A DNA stretch of 64,000 bases from Labrenzia sp. THAF82. GTDB lineage: Bacteria; Pseudomonadota; Alphaproteobacteria; Rhizobiales; Stappiaceae. The notes under the pieces were generated by a model, which saw nothing but the letters and a program-made list of their open reading frames with translations, was not told the origin of the DNA and did no database searches. The stretch's first letter is position 1; the number at the start of each line of letters is the position of its first letter. Below, in pieces: positions 16,701 to 25,010 of the stretch. The stretch covers positions 5,360,501 to 5,424,500 of the forward strand of contig NZ_CP045354.1 in the NCBI RefSeq assembly GCF_009363435.1. Direction: 5' to 3'. The position numbers and the translations under genes are program-made.

Positions 16701-18234
16701 CCTGCCTGAAGCGGGACCAATCGATCCCAGTCTCCTGGACCGATTGCCAATCGGCATTTCTATCGTGCATGAGCGCGAGGTGCTTTATGCCAACAAGGCT
16801 CTTCTGACCATGATCGGCTACAAGACGACTGCAGCTCTGTCGGAAGCCGGCGGTCTGGAAGCGCTTTTCATTGACGACACCGAAGAACTGCCGGATGCGG
16901 AAGGCATGGACGGCGAAGTCGATGAGGCAATGAAGCTTCGTCTTGCCGATGGCGGCGTTCTGAATGTCGATGCTCACATGCATTCTGTTCCCTGGAACGG
17001 AAGCTATGGTCTGATGATCTCGATTACCGAACGTCCAATGAAGGCAACACTGCCTGCCGCGGCACCGACATCACCCAACTTCTTTGCCGAAGTGCGCGGC
17101 GAACTCGACACGGCCCGGAACCAGATTGCCGAGATGGATACCATCCTGGAAACGGCAACCGACGGAGTGCTTGTGCTTGATCAGCACGGGACTATCCTCA
17201 AGGTCAATGGTTCAGCTGAGGCGCTTTTCAGCGCAAACCGCGCTGACATGATTGGTGCTCCCTTTACCGAGTTTCTGGCACCGGAAAGCCATCGGGCGGC
17301 CGCGGACTATCTGGACGGGCTGTCGCGAAACGGTGTTGCCAGCATTCTCAATGACGGCCGTGAAGTGCTTGGCAAAGTGCCCAGCGGAGGTCTGATCCCG
17401 CTCTTCATGACCATGGGCCGCATCACGAACGGTCAGGATGAAGCAAAGTATTGTGCGGTACTCCGCGACATAACCCAATGGAAAACGGCTGAAGAAGAGC
17501 TGACGCAGGCCAAGCGACAGGCCGAAGACGCAAGCTCTGCCAAGTCCGACTTTCTGGCAAAGATCAGCCATGAAATACGGACGCCCCTGAACGCGATCAT
17601 TGGGTTTTCCGAAGTGATGATGGAAGAGCGTTTCGGCGCTATCGGAAACGACCGCTACAAGGACTACCTGAAGGACATTCGAACATCCGGTTCTCACATC
17701 ATGAGCCTGATCAACGATCTGCTGGATCTTTCCAAGATCGAGGCGGGCAAGCTGGATTTGAAGTTCACGGCCGTTTCGACAAACGATGTGGTCAATGAGT
17801 GCGTGGCGCTGATGCAGCCACAGGCCAACCGGGAGAAGGTTATCATAAGGGCAAGCCTACCGGACTCGGTTCCAGAGGTCGTTGCCGATCCGCGCTCCCT
17901 GCGGCAGATCGTTCTCAACTTGCTGTCGAATGCCATCAAGTACAACAAGTCCAGCGGACAGGTCATTTTGTCGACGGCGCTAGAAAGCAATGGTGAAGTT
18001 GCCTTGCGTGTACGCGACACCGGTACGGGCATGACGGCAAAGCAACTTGCTGCGGCGCTTGAACCCTTCCGGCAACTGCACACAGCCAGCCGCGGTGGCG
18101 GCACAGGACTGGGTCTTCCTCTGACCAAGGCGCTGGTCGAGGCCAACCGTGCAAGCTTCCATATCGATTCCACACCTGACCAGGGTACATTGGTGGAAAT
18201 CATTTTCCCGACGCAACGGGTCCTGTCGGAATAG
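13723..18234 (+). CDS. PdhS/PleC-like PAS sensor histidine kinase with long acidic linkers
   Basis: 1503 residues, cytoplasmic, no signal peptide or membrane span. In order: an N-terminal PAS-like domain (about 10-130, KKAAWLWSSDGARILWANAAG), an acidic Asp/Glu/Ala-rich linker (about 220-365), a second PAS-like domain (about 367-480, RFAWKMDIEQRFTFLSDEFAD), a second acidic linker of some 430 residues (about 500-925), PAS domains near 1005-1110 and 1137-1265, a HisKA domain with phospho-His1283 in KISHEIRTPLNAIIGFSEVM, and a HATPase with N box LLSNAIKYN and G box GTGLGL. The HisKA sequence resembles PdhS/PleC/DivJ kinases that act on DivK-type regulators and asymmetric division. GGAG lies seven bases before the ATG. 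No response regulator gene adjoins it. The linkers look intrinsically disordered. Confidence 0.85.
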   Translation: MDGTTQSFLELTAKDDLVQLVADKKAAWLWSSDGARILWANAAGASFFSAHSISDLRGLASLERSPARPHIARIAESGATDKFSIDRLRFYRGLRVMLLTCQCKKLELDTGETAALIVCGDKGLITTKDPVDTFAQMIASSSTTAFVMSGDQIEHRIGTLEGTPENPDLPDGQNAVFGPLKMNDGLHEGAALGLDTGQKLIVLGDTPLIDDGSEVDEPELETVSGGALLAAGAGAAALAASSASTPQTDDDLAIDDEEPSQADQESENTLPDSDTEDNHNTEAESNASAWVRADAEEVDTNADSADFELETPADDAVAMAEPGEPPAEATESASGADHAEDDGPGSDTIAATAEPEHEDIEDSSEDSGEFVFQPLRRPVRFAWKMDIEQRFTFLSDEFADVLGPGATDIVGKTWAEVAGAFDLDPRGQISRALDRRDTWSGKTVDWPVTGAALRVPVDMAALPAFDRNRKFEGYRGFGVCRSADAVQDQNGLVVAAAGALLAGDASDFEGETAAVVADTDEFVEDAADGSQDAISASNEETIADTYAEVSDDSTEIVGGDIPEETGDIPPSSEEVELEAHTDPQGDENPDTRGQDSEDLDTVEEGTAAEDTASKSEPDDLQDLKPAQPDTFAGKTFLGASAAALVGSLAKFTGKSHKETAEEPTTPPEPDNSDEMTDTPLSLTEELQQVAAALDEGDAQGTETDATDATDAGLVEDANLGGAASSSDTEDDISDTTEFDAPLDDDDDNTEAEVPDDQSAEDSLSTATDAIDEDDGDTAELDAQTNDEASPEQKIENEESRSEAGTEVLDEEPVGISGPAALKPAEIESAVKSLAKTYKANEKSTADLFDDGDADAKTPGEQQETSREQDNDNGNALSDDTDALEIAAEDDAEQSDTDEQDFFEETAAFEQEDKAAEADGDDEPEPKPEKTGEVIPLATVKPRVVPVDTSGLSRPERQAFRKIAEALGARLEGDLGDFDEPDPVEEPEEELPPDLPEAGPIDPSLLDRLPIGISIVHEREVLYANKALLTMIGYKTTAALSEAGGLEALFIDDTEELPDAEGMDGEVDEAMKLRLADGGVLNVDAHMHSVPWNGSYGLMISITERPMKATLPAAAPTSPNFFAEVRGELDTARNQIAEMDTILETATDGVLVLDQHGTILKVNGSAEALFSANRADMIGAPFTEFLAPESHRAAADYLDGLSRNGVASILNDGREVLGKVPSGGLIPLFMTMGRITNGQDEAKYCAVLRDITQWKTAEEELTQAKRQAEDASSAKSDFLAKISHEIRTPLNAIIGFSEVMMEERFGAIGNDRYKDYLKDIRTSGSHIMSLINDLLDLSKIEAGKLDLKFTAVSTNDVVNECVALMQPQANREKVIIRASLPDSVPEVVADPRSLRQIVLNLLSNAIKYNKSSGQVILSTALESNGEVALRVRDTGTGMTAKQLAAALEPFRQLHTASRGGGTGLGLPLTKALVEANRASFHIDSTPDQGTLVEIIFPTQRVLSE

Positions 18235-18587
18235 CGTCTGCGACAGGACTTGAGCTGCAAATTGTGCCTGAGTTTGAGAACCAGGCAGTTGTGCTCCGAA
18301 GCTTGTGCGCGCCGTAGCGACGACGCATTTGCCGGTTGTCGCGAAAGCAGCCGAGTACTTGGCCTGTGCAGGGCCAACACACATTCTGACGTTGCTGGAA
18401 ACATGGCAAGACAAGCCTTCGGTCGCTCTCTACCGCTGCTGAAACGAATTGCCGCACACCATGCTCACGTTTTCGTGAACACTCTCACATGCCACGGACA
18501 CCACTCAGTTACAATAAAAGTCGAGTTTTAAACTCCTGTTTTTGTTCTCGTTTTTGGTCAAATAGTGGAGACAAAAACTCCAGTTAG

Positions 18588-18604
18588 TTTTGAATCATTC
18601 TAAA
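18588..18604. promoter_or_regulatory. Probable ICE motif (Irr binding site)
   Basis: TTTTGAATCATTCTAAA fits the iron control element consensus TTTAGAANNNTTCTAAA at 13 of 14 defined positions. ICE boxes bind Irr, the haem-responsive Fur-family regulator of Rhizobiales and relatives. The centre lies about 65 bases upstream of the transcription start predicted from the adjacent promoter, outside the polymerase footprint core. Confidence 0.7.
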
Positions 18605-18625
18605 CTATTGATTTTACTGAATTTA

Positions 18626-18654
18626 TTGACTTGAGCACGGTATCGCGACATATT
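18626..18654 (+). promoter_or_regulatory. Sigma-70-type promoter of the iron uptake gene
   Basis: TTGACT, 17-base spacer, CATATT. It lies 63 bases before the binding-protein ATG and just downstream of the ICE-like box. Confidence 0.6.
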
Positions 18655-18717
18655 CCGGGCACTCGATGAGCAGGACTTGTCGAAACGGAACAACCAACCA
18701 GAAACTGGGAGAGTTTC

Positions 18718-19761
18718 ATGCGCTCCACTCTTCGCGCCCTTACAGGTGCGTTCGCAATGACCACAGCAACCTTTGCCGCAGCTCCGGCCTTTGCCGATGG
18801 TGAAGTGAATATCTATTCTTACCGTCAACCGTTCCTGATCCAACCGCTGCTGGATGCATTTACGGCTGAAACCGGTGTCAAAACCAATGTGGTCTTTGCT
18901 TCCAAAGGCCTTGGCGAGCGCATGGCCGCCGAAGGTGCCAACTCACCGGCAGACGTTCTTCTGACTGTTGATATCGGTCGCCTGGACGGCGCCAAACAGC
19001 TTGGTGTCACTCAGCCAGTTGCTTCCGACGTTGTGAATGAGAACATTCCAGCCCAATACCGTGATCCGGAAGGTCACTGGATTGGTTTGACCAACCGTGC
19101 GCGGATCATTTACGCGTCCAAGGATCGCGTCAACCAGGACAGCATCACATACGAAGAGCTGTCTGATCCGAAATGGAAGGGTAAACTCTGCACCCGTTCC
19201 GGTCAGCATGTTTACACAATCGGCTTGATCGCATCGATGGTCGCACACCACGGCGAAGAAAAAACCGAAGAGTGGTTGGCAGGTGTTCGCGACAACCTTG
19301 CTCGCAAGCCGGCCGGCAACGACCGCGCGCAGGTGAAAGCCATCTTTGCTGGCGAATGCGACATCTCCATTGGCAACACCTACTACATGGGCAAAATGGA
19401 GACCAATGACAAAGAGCCGGAGCAAAAGGAATGGGCGGAAAGCGTCCGCATTCTTTTCCCGAACACCGACGATCGCGGTAGCCATGTAAACCTTGCCGGC
19501 GTCGTTCTGGCCAAACATGCGCCAAACAAGGACAACGCTGTTAAGCTGATCGAGTTCCTGACGTCGGAAAACGCGCAGAAGATCTATGCTGAGTCCAATT
19601 TCGAATATCCGGTGACCCCGGGTGTCGAGGTTTCCGAGCGGGTCAAGAGCTGGGGTGAACTGAAGCCCGATACGCTCTCGCTCGACGATGTGGCCAAAAA
19701 CCGCAAGACCGCCAGTGAGCTTGTCGACAAAGTCGGATTTGACGACGGTCCAGCGTCCTGA
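18718..19761 (+). CDS. fbpA: Ferric iron ABC transporter, periplasmic binding protein
   Basis: 347 residues with a signal peptide (ALTGAFAMTTATFAAAPAFA, cleaved before DGEVN). The mature start GEVNIYSYRQPFLIQPLLDAFTAETGVKTNVVF is characteristic of the FbpA/FutA/AfuA ferric-binding family, as is the later VKAIFAGECDISIGNTYYMGKM, with the paired Tyr residues that coordinate Fe(III). A strong AAACTGGGAGAG ribosome site precedes the ATG. An Irr-type box and promoter upstream imply iron-status control. An intrinsic terminator separates it from the permease gene, so the abundant binding protein is probably made in excess. Confidence 0.9.
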   Translation: MRSTLRALTGAFAMTTATFAAAPAFADGEVNIYSYRQPFLIQPLLDAFTAETGVKTNVVFASKGLGERMAAEGANSPADVLLTVDIGRLDGAKQLGVTQPVASDVVNENIPAQYRDPEGHWIGLTNRARIIYASKDRVNQDSITYEELSDPKWKGKLCTRSGQHVYTIGLIASMVAHHGEEKTEEWLAGVRDNLARKPAGNDRAQVKAIFAGECDISIGNTYYMGKMETNDKEPEQKEWAESVRILFPNTDDRGSHVNLAGVVLAKHAPNKDNAVKLIEFLTSENAQKIYAESNFEYPVTPGVEVSERVKSWGELKPDTLSLDDVAKNRKTASELVDKVGFDDGPAS

Positions 19762-19788
19762 TCCCGACATATTGGCATCAACATCAAG

Positions 19789-19812
19789 CGCCGCTTTCCA
19801 GCGGCGTTTTTT
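19789..19812 (+). terminator. Terminator/attenuator between binding protein and permease
   Basis: CGCCGCT, loop TTCC, AGCGGCG, then six T. The hairpin is 28 bases after the fbpA stop and 61 bases before the permease start, a typical place for partial termination in ABC operons. Confidence 0.8.
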
Positions 19813-19872
19813 GCATTTTTGTCATTTTGCCGCTAGAGCTTTTGCGAAGCATTATCAACTAGAAGACCCGCT

Positions 19873-21561
19873 TTGCTGCGCACGCCCTCCCTCACGTTTG
19901 TAGACCGTTTCTGGCAAGTCGCCGCACTATTGATTGCGTCTCTGGTGCTGTTGCCGCTTGGTGCCATTGTTGTCATCGCCTTCACACCGGCAACAGAGGT
20001 CTGGGTTCACCTTTTGCGCACTGTTCTGCCAGGGGCAACGCAAACCACATTGCTTTTGATGCTCGGTGTCGGCTTGACCACCGGCGTTACCGGCGTCCTG
20101 ACTGCGTGGCTCGTCACGATGTGCAATTTTCCGGGGCGCAGGATCCTAGATTGGGCGCTTCTGGTACCACTTGCCGTTCCCACCTATATTGTCGCCTTCG
20201 CCTATGTGGAGATCCTCGACTATACAGGGCCAGTTCAAAGCCTGATCCGCGATGTTTTCGGTTTCAAAACGTCCAGAGATTACTGGTTTCCTGAAATCCG
20301 ATCCCTAGGTGGCGCGATTTTCGTTATGGGCGCTGTCCTCTACCCCTATGTCTATCTCACCACCCGCGCGAGCTTTCTGATCCAGTCAGCGTCCACATTG
20401 GATGTTTCGCGTACCCTGGGTGCTTCACCTTATGGATTGTTTTTCCGCATTGCGCTGCCGCTGGCGCGTCCGGCCATCGCCATTGGCGTCTCCCTGGCGC
20501 TTATGGAGTGCCTGAACGACATAGGCGCGGTGACATTCTTCGGCGTCAAAACGTTGACCTTTTCGGTTTACGACACCTGGCTCAACAGATCGAGCCTGGG
20601 CGGTGCGGCTCAACTGGCATTGGCGATGCTCCTGATGGTGTTCCTGCTGTTGTGGCTGGAACGGTTCGGCCGCCGCAAGCAGCGTTTTGACAGTGGTGGT
20701 GGTTCCAAGCAACGGCCTCCTACCCGTTTCGACCTCAATGCCTGGCAGGCAGCACTTGCGCTTTTGCTTTGCCTGACACCGATCATCGTCGGCTTCATCG
20801 TCCCGGGTCTTCTTCTAGCCGACCGTGCAAGCCGACGCCTCGACGACCTCTTCTCCGATGGATTTCTTCAAACGGTCTGGAACAGTTTCAGCCTCGCAGC
20901 TGTTGCGGCGCTGCTCACTGTCGTTATCTCAGTGTCTCTTGCCTATGCCCTGCGCCTCAACTCAAAGGGTCCTTTGAAGACTGCCGTTCGTCTTGCCTCA
21001 ATCGGATACGCGATCCCTGGAACGGTGCTGGCAATCGGCATCCTCATTCCACTCGCCAATTTCGACAATTTCCTCGATGCGAGAATGGAAAGCTGGTTCA
21101 ACATCAACACTGGTCTGTTGCTGCTCGGAAGCGGTACAGGTCTCGTCTATGCCTATGTTGTCCGGTTTCTGGCCGTCTCCTATGGACAGGTAGAGGGTGG
21201 CTTCGGCAGAATTACGCCTCATCTGGACATGGCATCCAGAACGCTTGGAAGAAACAGCGGCCAAACTCTGACACAAGTACACCTTCCGATCCTGAAGCCG
21301 GTGCTGCTATCTGCGGCGCTCCTCAGTTTCGTTGATTGCATGAAGGAACTTCCAGCCACCATCCTTCTGCGGCCCTTCAATTTCGAAACACTTGCGACAA
21401 CCGTGTTCGAAGCAGCGTCAAGAGAAGCGTTTGAAGAAGCGGCCTTGCCATCCCTGGCGATCGTGCTTGTCGGGCTGATCCCTGTTATTTACCTCGCTCG
21501 CTCCAGCGCATCATCGTTCCGGACAAAACTGTCCACTCGCCAGGTCGGTCCCGCGACCTGA
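19873..21561 (+). CDS. fbpB: Ferric iron ABC transporter permease (fused two-domain)
   Basis: 562-residue inner-membrane permease of the FbpB/SfuB type, made of two similar halves with about 12 spans in all. Each half carries the EAA-like loop of ABC permeases: SASTLDVSRTLGASPYGLFFRIALPLARPAI in the first and MASRTLGRNSGQTLTQVHLPILKP in the second. The start is a TTG at 19873 with only a weak AGAAG upstream; a different start cannot be excluded. No ATPase gene follows; the next gene is ftsH-like, so the energising subunit must be encoded elsewhere. Confidence 0.85.
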   Translation: MLRTPSLTFVDRFWQVAALLIASLVLLPLGAIVVIAFTPATEVWVHLLRTVLPGATQTTLLLMLGVGLTTGVTGVLTAWLVTMCNFPGRRILDWALLVPLAVPTYIVAFAYVEILDYTGPVQSLIRDVFGFKTSRDYWFPEIRSLGGAIFVMGAVLYPYVYLTTRASFLIQSASTLDVSRTLGASPYGLFFRIALPLARPAIAIGVSLALMECLNDIGAVTFFGVKTLTFSVYDTWLNRSSLGGAAQLALAMLLMVFLLLWLERFGRRKQRFDSGGGSKQRPPTRFDLNAWQAALALLLCLTPIIVGFIVPGLLLADRASRRLDDLFSDGFLQTVWNSFSLAAVAALLTVVISVSLAYALRLNSKGPLKTAVRLASIGYAIPGTVLAIGILIPLANFDNFLDARMESWFNINTGLLLLGSGTGLVYAYVVRFLAVSYGQVEGGFGRITPHLDMASRTLGRNSGQTLTQVHLPILKPVLLSAALLSFVDCMKELPATILLRPFNFETLATTVFEAASREAFEEAALPSLAIVLVGLIPVIYLARSSASSFRTKLSTRQVGPAT

Positions 21562-21660
21562 CAACAGCCTTCGGGTTCGTCGATGATGCAACCTTGACAG
21601 CACGTGGTCTTGTCGTCCCAATGGCACCATTCTTTCTGCGCATTCTCAGGACGTTCTTCC

Positions 21661-23487
21661 ATGGAAAAGAAACACCAGATCAATCTTTGGTACGCCTTTG
21701 CGGCGATGATGCTGGTGCTCCTGTTTCAGAGCTGGTGGACGACATACAAGAATGTCGAACCCATTCCCTACAGCCAGTTCGAGCAGTATCTCAAAGACAA
21801 GAAAATCGAAGAGATTTCCGTCAAGGAAAACACGATCCAGGGCAAGTTCAAGGAACCGCTGAAGGATGGGAGGCAGTATTTTGTCACCACCCGCGTCGAC
21901 ATTCCACTCGCTGAAGAGCTGACAAAATACGACGTCAAATTCGAGGGTGTTGTCCAAAGCACGTTTTTGAAAGACATCCTTTCGTGGGTCCTGCCCGTGT
22001 TGCTGCTCTTCGGGCTCTGGATGTTCTTCATCCGGCGCTTTGCGGAAAAACAGGGTATCGGAGGCATGATGACCGTCGGCAAGTCCAAGGCCAAGGTTTA
22101 TGTGGAAACAGACGTCAATGTCCGCTTCACCAACGTGGCCGGTGTCGATGAAGCCAAACAGGAGCTGAAGGAAGTTGTCGACTTTCTAAAAGACCCGAAA
22201 GACTATGGTCGCTTGGGCGCTCATGTACCAAAGGGCATTTTGTTGGTTGGCCCTCCCGGTACCGGTAAGACCCTGCTTGCAAGAGCAGTAGCAGGCGAAG
22301 CCGGCGTGCCTTTCTTTTCCATTTCCGGCTCGGAATTTGTCGAAATGTTCGTCGGCGTCGGGGCAGCCCGCGTGCGCGACCTGTTTGAGCAAGCCCGCAA
22401 GGCCGCCCCTGCCATCATCTTTATCGATGAACTGGACGCCCTTGGCCGTGCGCGCTCCAGCGGCGCGATGGGTACAAACGATGAGAAGGAACAGACGCTC
22501 AATCAGCTCCTGACGGAACTTGATGGCTTTGATCCTTCCAGCGGCATCATTCTGCTGGCTGCGACCAACCGGCCCGAGATTCTGGATCCCGCCCTTTTGC
22601 GTGCAGGTCGTTTCGACAGACAGGTTCTGGTCGACCGACCGGACAAGCCTGGCCGCCGGGCAATCCTGGACGTCCATGTGAAGAAAATCATTCTGGCCGA
22701 GGACACCGATCTCGATCAGATTGCCCAGCTCACCGCAGGTTTTTCAGGAGCGGATCTCGCCACTCTCGTCAACGAGGCCGCCCTTCTGGCAACGCGGCGC
22801 AAGGCAGATGCTGTTACCCTTCAGGATTTCAATGAAGCCGTGGAACGTGTGGTTGCGGGCCTTGAGAAACGCAGCCGCATTCTTTCCGACAAGGAGCGCA
22901 ATACGGTCGCCTTTCACGAGATGGGTCACGCGCTGGTGGCAGCCAATCTTGAAGGGTGTGATCCGGTTCATAAAATCTCGATCATACCCCGTGGCGTCGG
23001 TGCGTTAGGATACACTATGCAACGGCCAACCGAAGACCGGTTTCTTCTGTCGAGCCAGGACCTGGAACACCGGATGGCCGTCCTGATGGGCGGTCGGGCC
23101 GCAGAAGAAATCGTCTTTGGCGAAATATCGACCGGTGCTTCGGACGACCTGCAGAAAGTAACGGAAATCGCCCGGGACATGGTCATGCGCTACGGCATGG
23201 AGGGCGATCTCGGCAACCGTGTCTATTCCGCTCAACGGCAGAATTTCCTTGGTCAGCCAGCCGGAGATGTCGTTGAAGTTTCGAATGAGACACAGCGCGA
23301 GATCGACCTGGCAATCAAAACCCGTGTCGAAACGGCTTTTGCCCGCGCCAAGGAACTGCTCACTTTACACCGGACGGAACTTGATGAAGGTGCCAACCTG
23401 CTCCTGACAAAAGAAACTTTAACCGATCAGGATTTTCCGGCGATCCGCCCGCTTGCCGAACGACAGGAAAGCACCGCGGCCCAATGA
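21661..23487 (+). CDS. ftsH: FtsH-type ATP-dependent zinc metalloprotease
   Basis: 608-residue membrane AAA+ protease. Two N-terminal helices (LWYAFAAMMLVLLFQSWW and DILSWVLPVLLLFGLWMFFI) flank a periplasmic domain. The AAA module has Walker A GPPGTGKT near residue 197, Walker B IIFIDELDALGR, and second region of homology ATNRPEILDPALLRAGRFDRQ. The protease domain has HEMGH near residue 419 and an Asp ligand in SDDLQKVTEIA. The MEKKHQINLWYAF start resembles the second class of bacterial FtsH, sometimes linked to stress islands, rather than the housekeeping copy, which usually follows tilS. Start at 21661; the upstream extension to 21604 lacks support. Confidence 0.88.
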   Translation: MEKKHQINLWYAFAAMMLVLLFQSWWTTYKNVEPIPYSQFEQYLKDKKIEEISVKENTIQGKFKEPLKDGRQYFVTTRVDIPLAEELTKYDVKFEGVVQSTFLKDILSWVLPVLLLFGLWMFFIRRFAEKQGIGGMMTVGKSKAKVYVETDVNVRFTNVAGVDEAKQELKEVVDFLKDPKDYGRLGAHVPKGILLVGPPGTGKTLLARAVAGEAGVPFFSISGSEFVEMFVGVGAARVRDLFEQARKAAPAIIFIDELDALGRARSSGAMGTNDEKEQTLNQLLTELDGFDPSSGIILLAATNRPEILDPALLRAGRFDRQVLVDRPDKPGRRAILDVHVKKIILAEDTDLDQIAQLTAGFSGADLATLVNEAALLATRRKADAVTLQDFNEAVERVVAGLEKRSRILSDKERNTVAFHEMGHALVAANLEGCDPVHKISIIPRGVGALGYTMQRPTEDRFLLSSQDLEHRMAVLMGGRAAEEIVFGEISTGASDDLQKVTEIARDMVMRYGMEGDLGNRVYSAQRQNFLGQPAGDVVEVSNETQREIDLAIKTRVETAFARAKELLTLHRTELDEGANLLLTKETLTDQDFPAIRPLAERQESTAAQ

Positions 23488-23608
23488 CCACGATGCGGTT
23501 GCGCTGTAACTGAAAAAACGCGACCGCTTGTTCTACCTTGAAGGCTCTGTTGCCCTGAGTTTCGTGCCCGCTTTCACGAGACCGGGTTGTCTCCGTCGCA
23601 ATGCACAA

Positions 23609-23637
23609 AAAAGCGCCCGCGATTTGCGGGCGCTTTT
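23609..23637. terminator. Bidirectional terminator between ftsH and scoB
   Basis: AAAAGCGCCCGC, loop GATTT, GCGGGCGCTTTT. The T run is four long on the plus strand and six long on the minus strand, so it can serve both convergent genes. Confidence 0.85.
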
Positions 23638-23675
23638 CATTCAGAAGATGTTTTGAAAAACCGGATTTACAGCGA

Positions 23676-24302
23676 CTAAACCAGTGTCGCCAAGGTTTTC
23701 TCCTTGACCTCGTCGAGTGTCACGTCAGGTGCAAGCTCGACAACTTTCAAACCACCTTCCACGACATCGAAAACGCCGAGATTGGTGATAATCCTGTCGA
23801 CGCAGTGAACTCCTGTCAGGGGCAGCGAACACTCTTTCAAGAGCTTTGGGTCACCCGCTTTTGACGTATGGTCCATGATCACGACAACCCGTTTGACACC
23901 GGCAACCAGATCCATGGCACCACCCATGCCCTTCACCATCTTACCCGGGATCATCCAGTTGGCGAGATCACCGGTTTCAGCCACTTCCATCGCACCGAGG
24001 ATCGACAGATCAATATGACCACCCCGGATCATGCCGAAGCTGTCGGCTGAGGAAAAATAACTCGTCTGCGGCAGTTCGGTAATGGTCTGCTTGCCGGCAT
24101 TGATCAGGTCGGCGTCAACTTCATCTTCCGTCGGGAACGGGCCCATGCCGAGCATGCCGTTTTCCGACTGAAGGGTCACATGAACACCTTCGGGAATGTA
24201 GTTCGAAACCAGTGTCGGTATGCCGATACCGAGGTTTACATAGAAACCGTCTTCAAGCTCTTGCGCAGCGCGCTGTGCCATATCATCACGTGTCCAAGCC
24301 AT
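23676..24302 (-). CDS. scoB: 3-oxoacid CoA-transferase, subunit B
   Basis: 208-residue beta subunit of succinyl-CoA:3-ketoacid (acetoacetate) CoA-transferase. The family-typical VNLGIGIPTLVSNYIPEGVHVTLQSENGMLGMGPFP contains the catalytic Glu in the SENG motif; GGHIDLSILGAMEV and MGGAMDLVAGVKRVVVIMDHTSK are also conserved. It acts with subunit A, 12 bases upstream, to activate acetoacetate or related ketoacids, linking ketone-body and PHB breakdown to the TCA cycle. PcaJ-type 3-oxoadipate transferase is an alternative within the same family. Confidence 0.92.
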   Translation of the reverse strand: MAWTRDDMAQRAAQELEDGFYVNLGIGIPTLVSNYIPEGVHVTLQSENGMLGMGPFPTEDEVDADLINAGKQTITELPQTSYFSSADSFGMIRGGHIDLSILGAMEVAETGDLANWMIPGKMVKGMGGAMDLVAGVKRVVVIMDHTSKAGDPKLLKECSLPLTGVHCVDRIITNLGVFDVVEGGLKVVELAPDVTLDEVKEKTLATLV

Positions 24303-24314
24303 GATGTGTCTCCT

Positions 24315-25010
24315 TTAGGCTGCGCGCGTCGTGCGCTTTTCGATACGTTTTTCGTGATTGCCCACAATGATGCGGTCAACAAAGATGCCAGCGGTGTGGA
24401 TGTTGTCCGGGTCCAGTTCGCCCACTTCAACCAGTTCTTCCACTTCGACCACACACATCTTGCCGGCCGTTGCCATCATTGGATTGAAGTTACGCGCGGT
24501 CTTGCGGTAGACGAGGTTGCCCTCCTTGTCGGCTTTCCATGCCTTCACAAGCGATACATCGGAGACAAGCCCTGTTTCCAATACATAGGTTTCGCCGTTG
24601 AAATCCTTCAGTTCCTTGCCTTCAGCAATCAGCGTGCCGACACCGGTCTTGGTATAGAAACCCGGAATACCGGCACCGCCAGCGCGAATGCGTTCGGCCA
24701 GCGTGCCCTGCGGGTTGAATTCCAGTTCCAGCTCACCGTTCAGGTACTGTTTTTCGAATGTCGCGTTTTCACCGACATAAGACGACACCATCTTCTTGAT
24801 CTGACGGGTCTGCAGCAACAGCCCCAGACCGAAATCGTCGACGCCGGCATTGTTGGAAATAGCGGTGATGTCTTTTGCGCCGGAGTCCCGTAGCGCCACA
24901 ATCAAGTTTTCCGGAATGCCGCACAGGCCGAACCCACCGGCCATCACAGTCATGCCGTCAAAGGTCAGGCCTTCAAGCGCCGCCTTTGCGTCCGGATAAA
25001 TTTTGTTCAT
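24315..25010 (-). CDS. scoA: 3-oxoacid CoA-transferase, subunit A
   Basis: 231-residue alpha subunit. Recognised by MAGGFGLCGIPENLIVALRDSGAKDITAISNNAGVDDFGLGLLL and the later GGAGIPGFYTKTGVGTLIAEGKE, both hallmarks of the SCOT/PcaI family, plus YRKTARNFNPMMATAGKMCVVEVEELVEVGELDPDNIHTAGIFVDRI. It sits in a two-gene operon with scoB. With two phasins elsewhere in the window, a role in mobilising stored PHB is plausible but inferred. Confidence 0.92.
   Translation of the reverse strand: MNKIYPDAKAALEGLTFDGMTVMAGGFGLCGIPENLIVALRDSGAKDITAISNNAGVDDFGLGLLLQTRQIKKMVSSYVGENATFEKQYLNGELELEFNPQGTLAERIRAGGAGIPGFYTKTGVGTLIAEGKELKDFNGETYVLETGLVSDVSLVKAWKADKEGNLVYRKTARNFNPMMATAGKMCVVEVEELVEVGELDPDNIHTAGIFVDRIIVGNHEKRIEKRTTRAA

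Larger units (their letters stand above)
18235..18717. other. 483-base interval upstream of the iron-binding protein gene
   Basis: No gene found. The distal 130 bases become A/T-rich and contain an Irr-type iron control element and a good sigma-70 promoter, listed separately. The first 300 bases hold nothing I can name. Confidence 0.6.

Noticed and set aside
14096..16983. Several long minus-strand frames opposite the acidic linkers of the kinase
   Set aside because: The Asp/Glu-rich codons of the kinase read as Ser/Val/Arg-rich on the other strand; compositional artefact.
18235..18540. Plus-strand frame from 18250 to 18531
   Set aside because: 93 residues, no ribosome site, no recognisable sequence; part of the interval before the iron gene.
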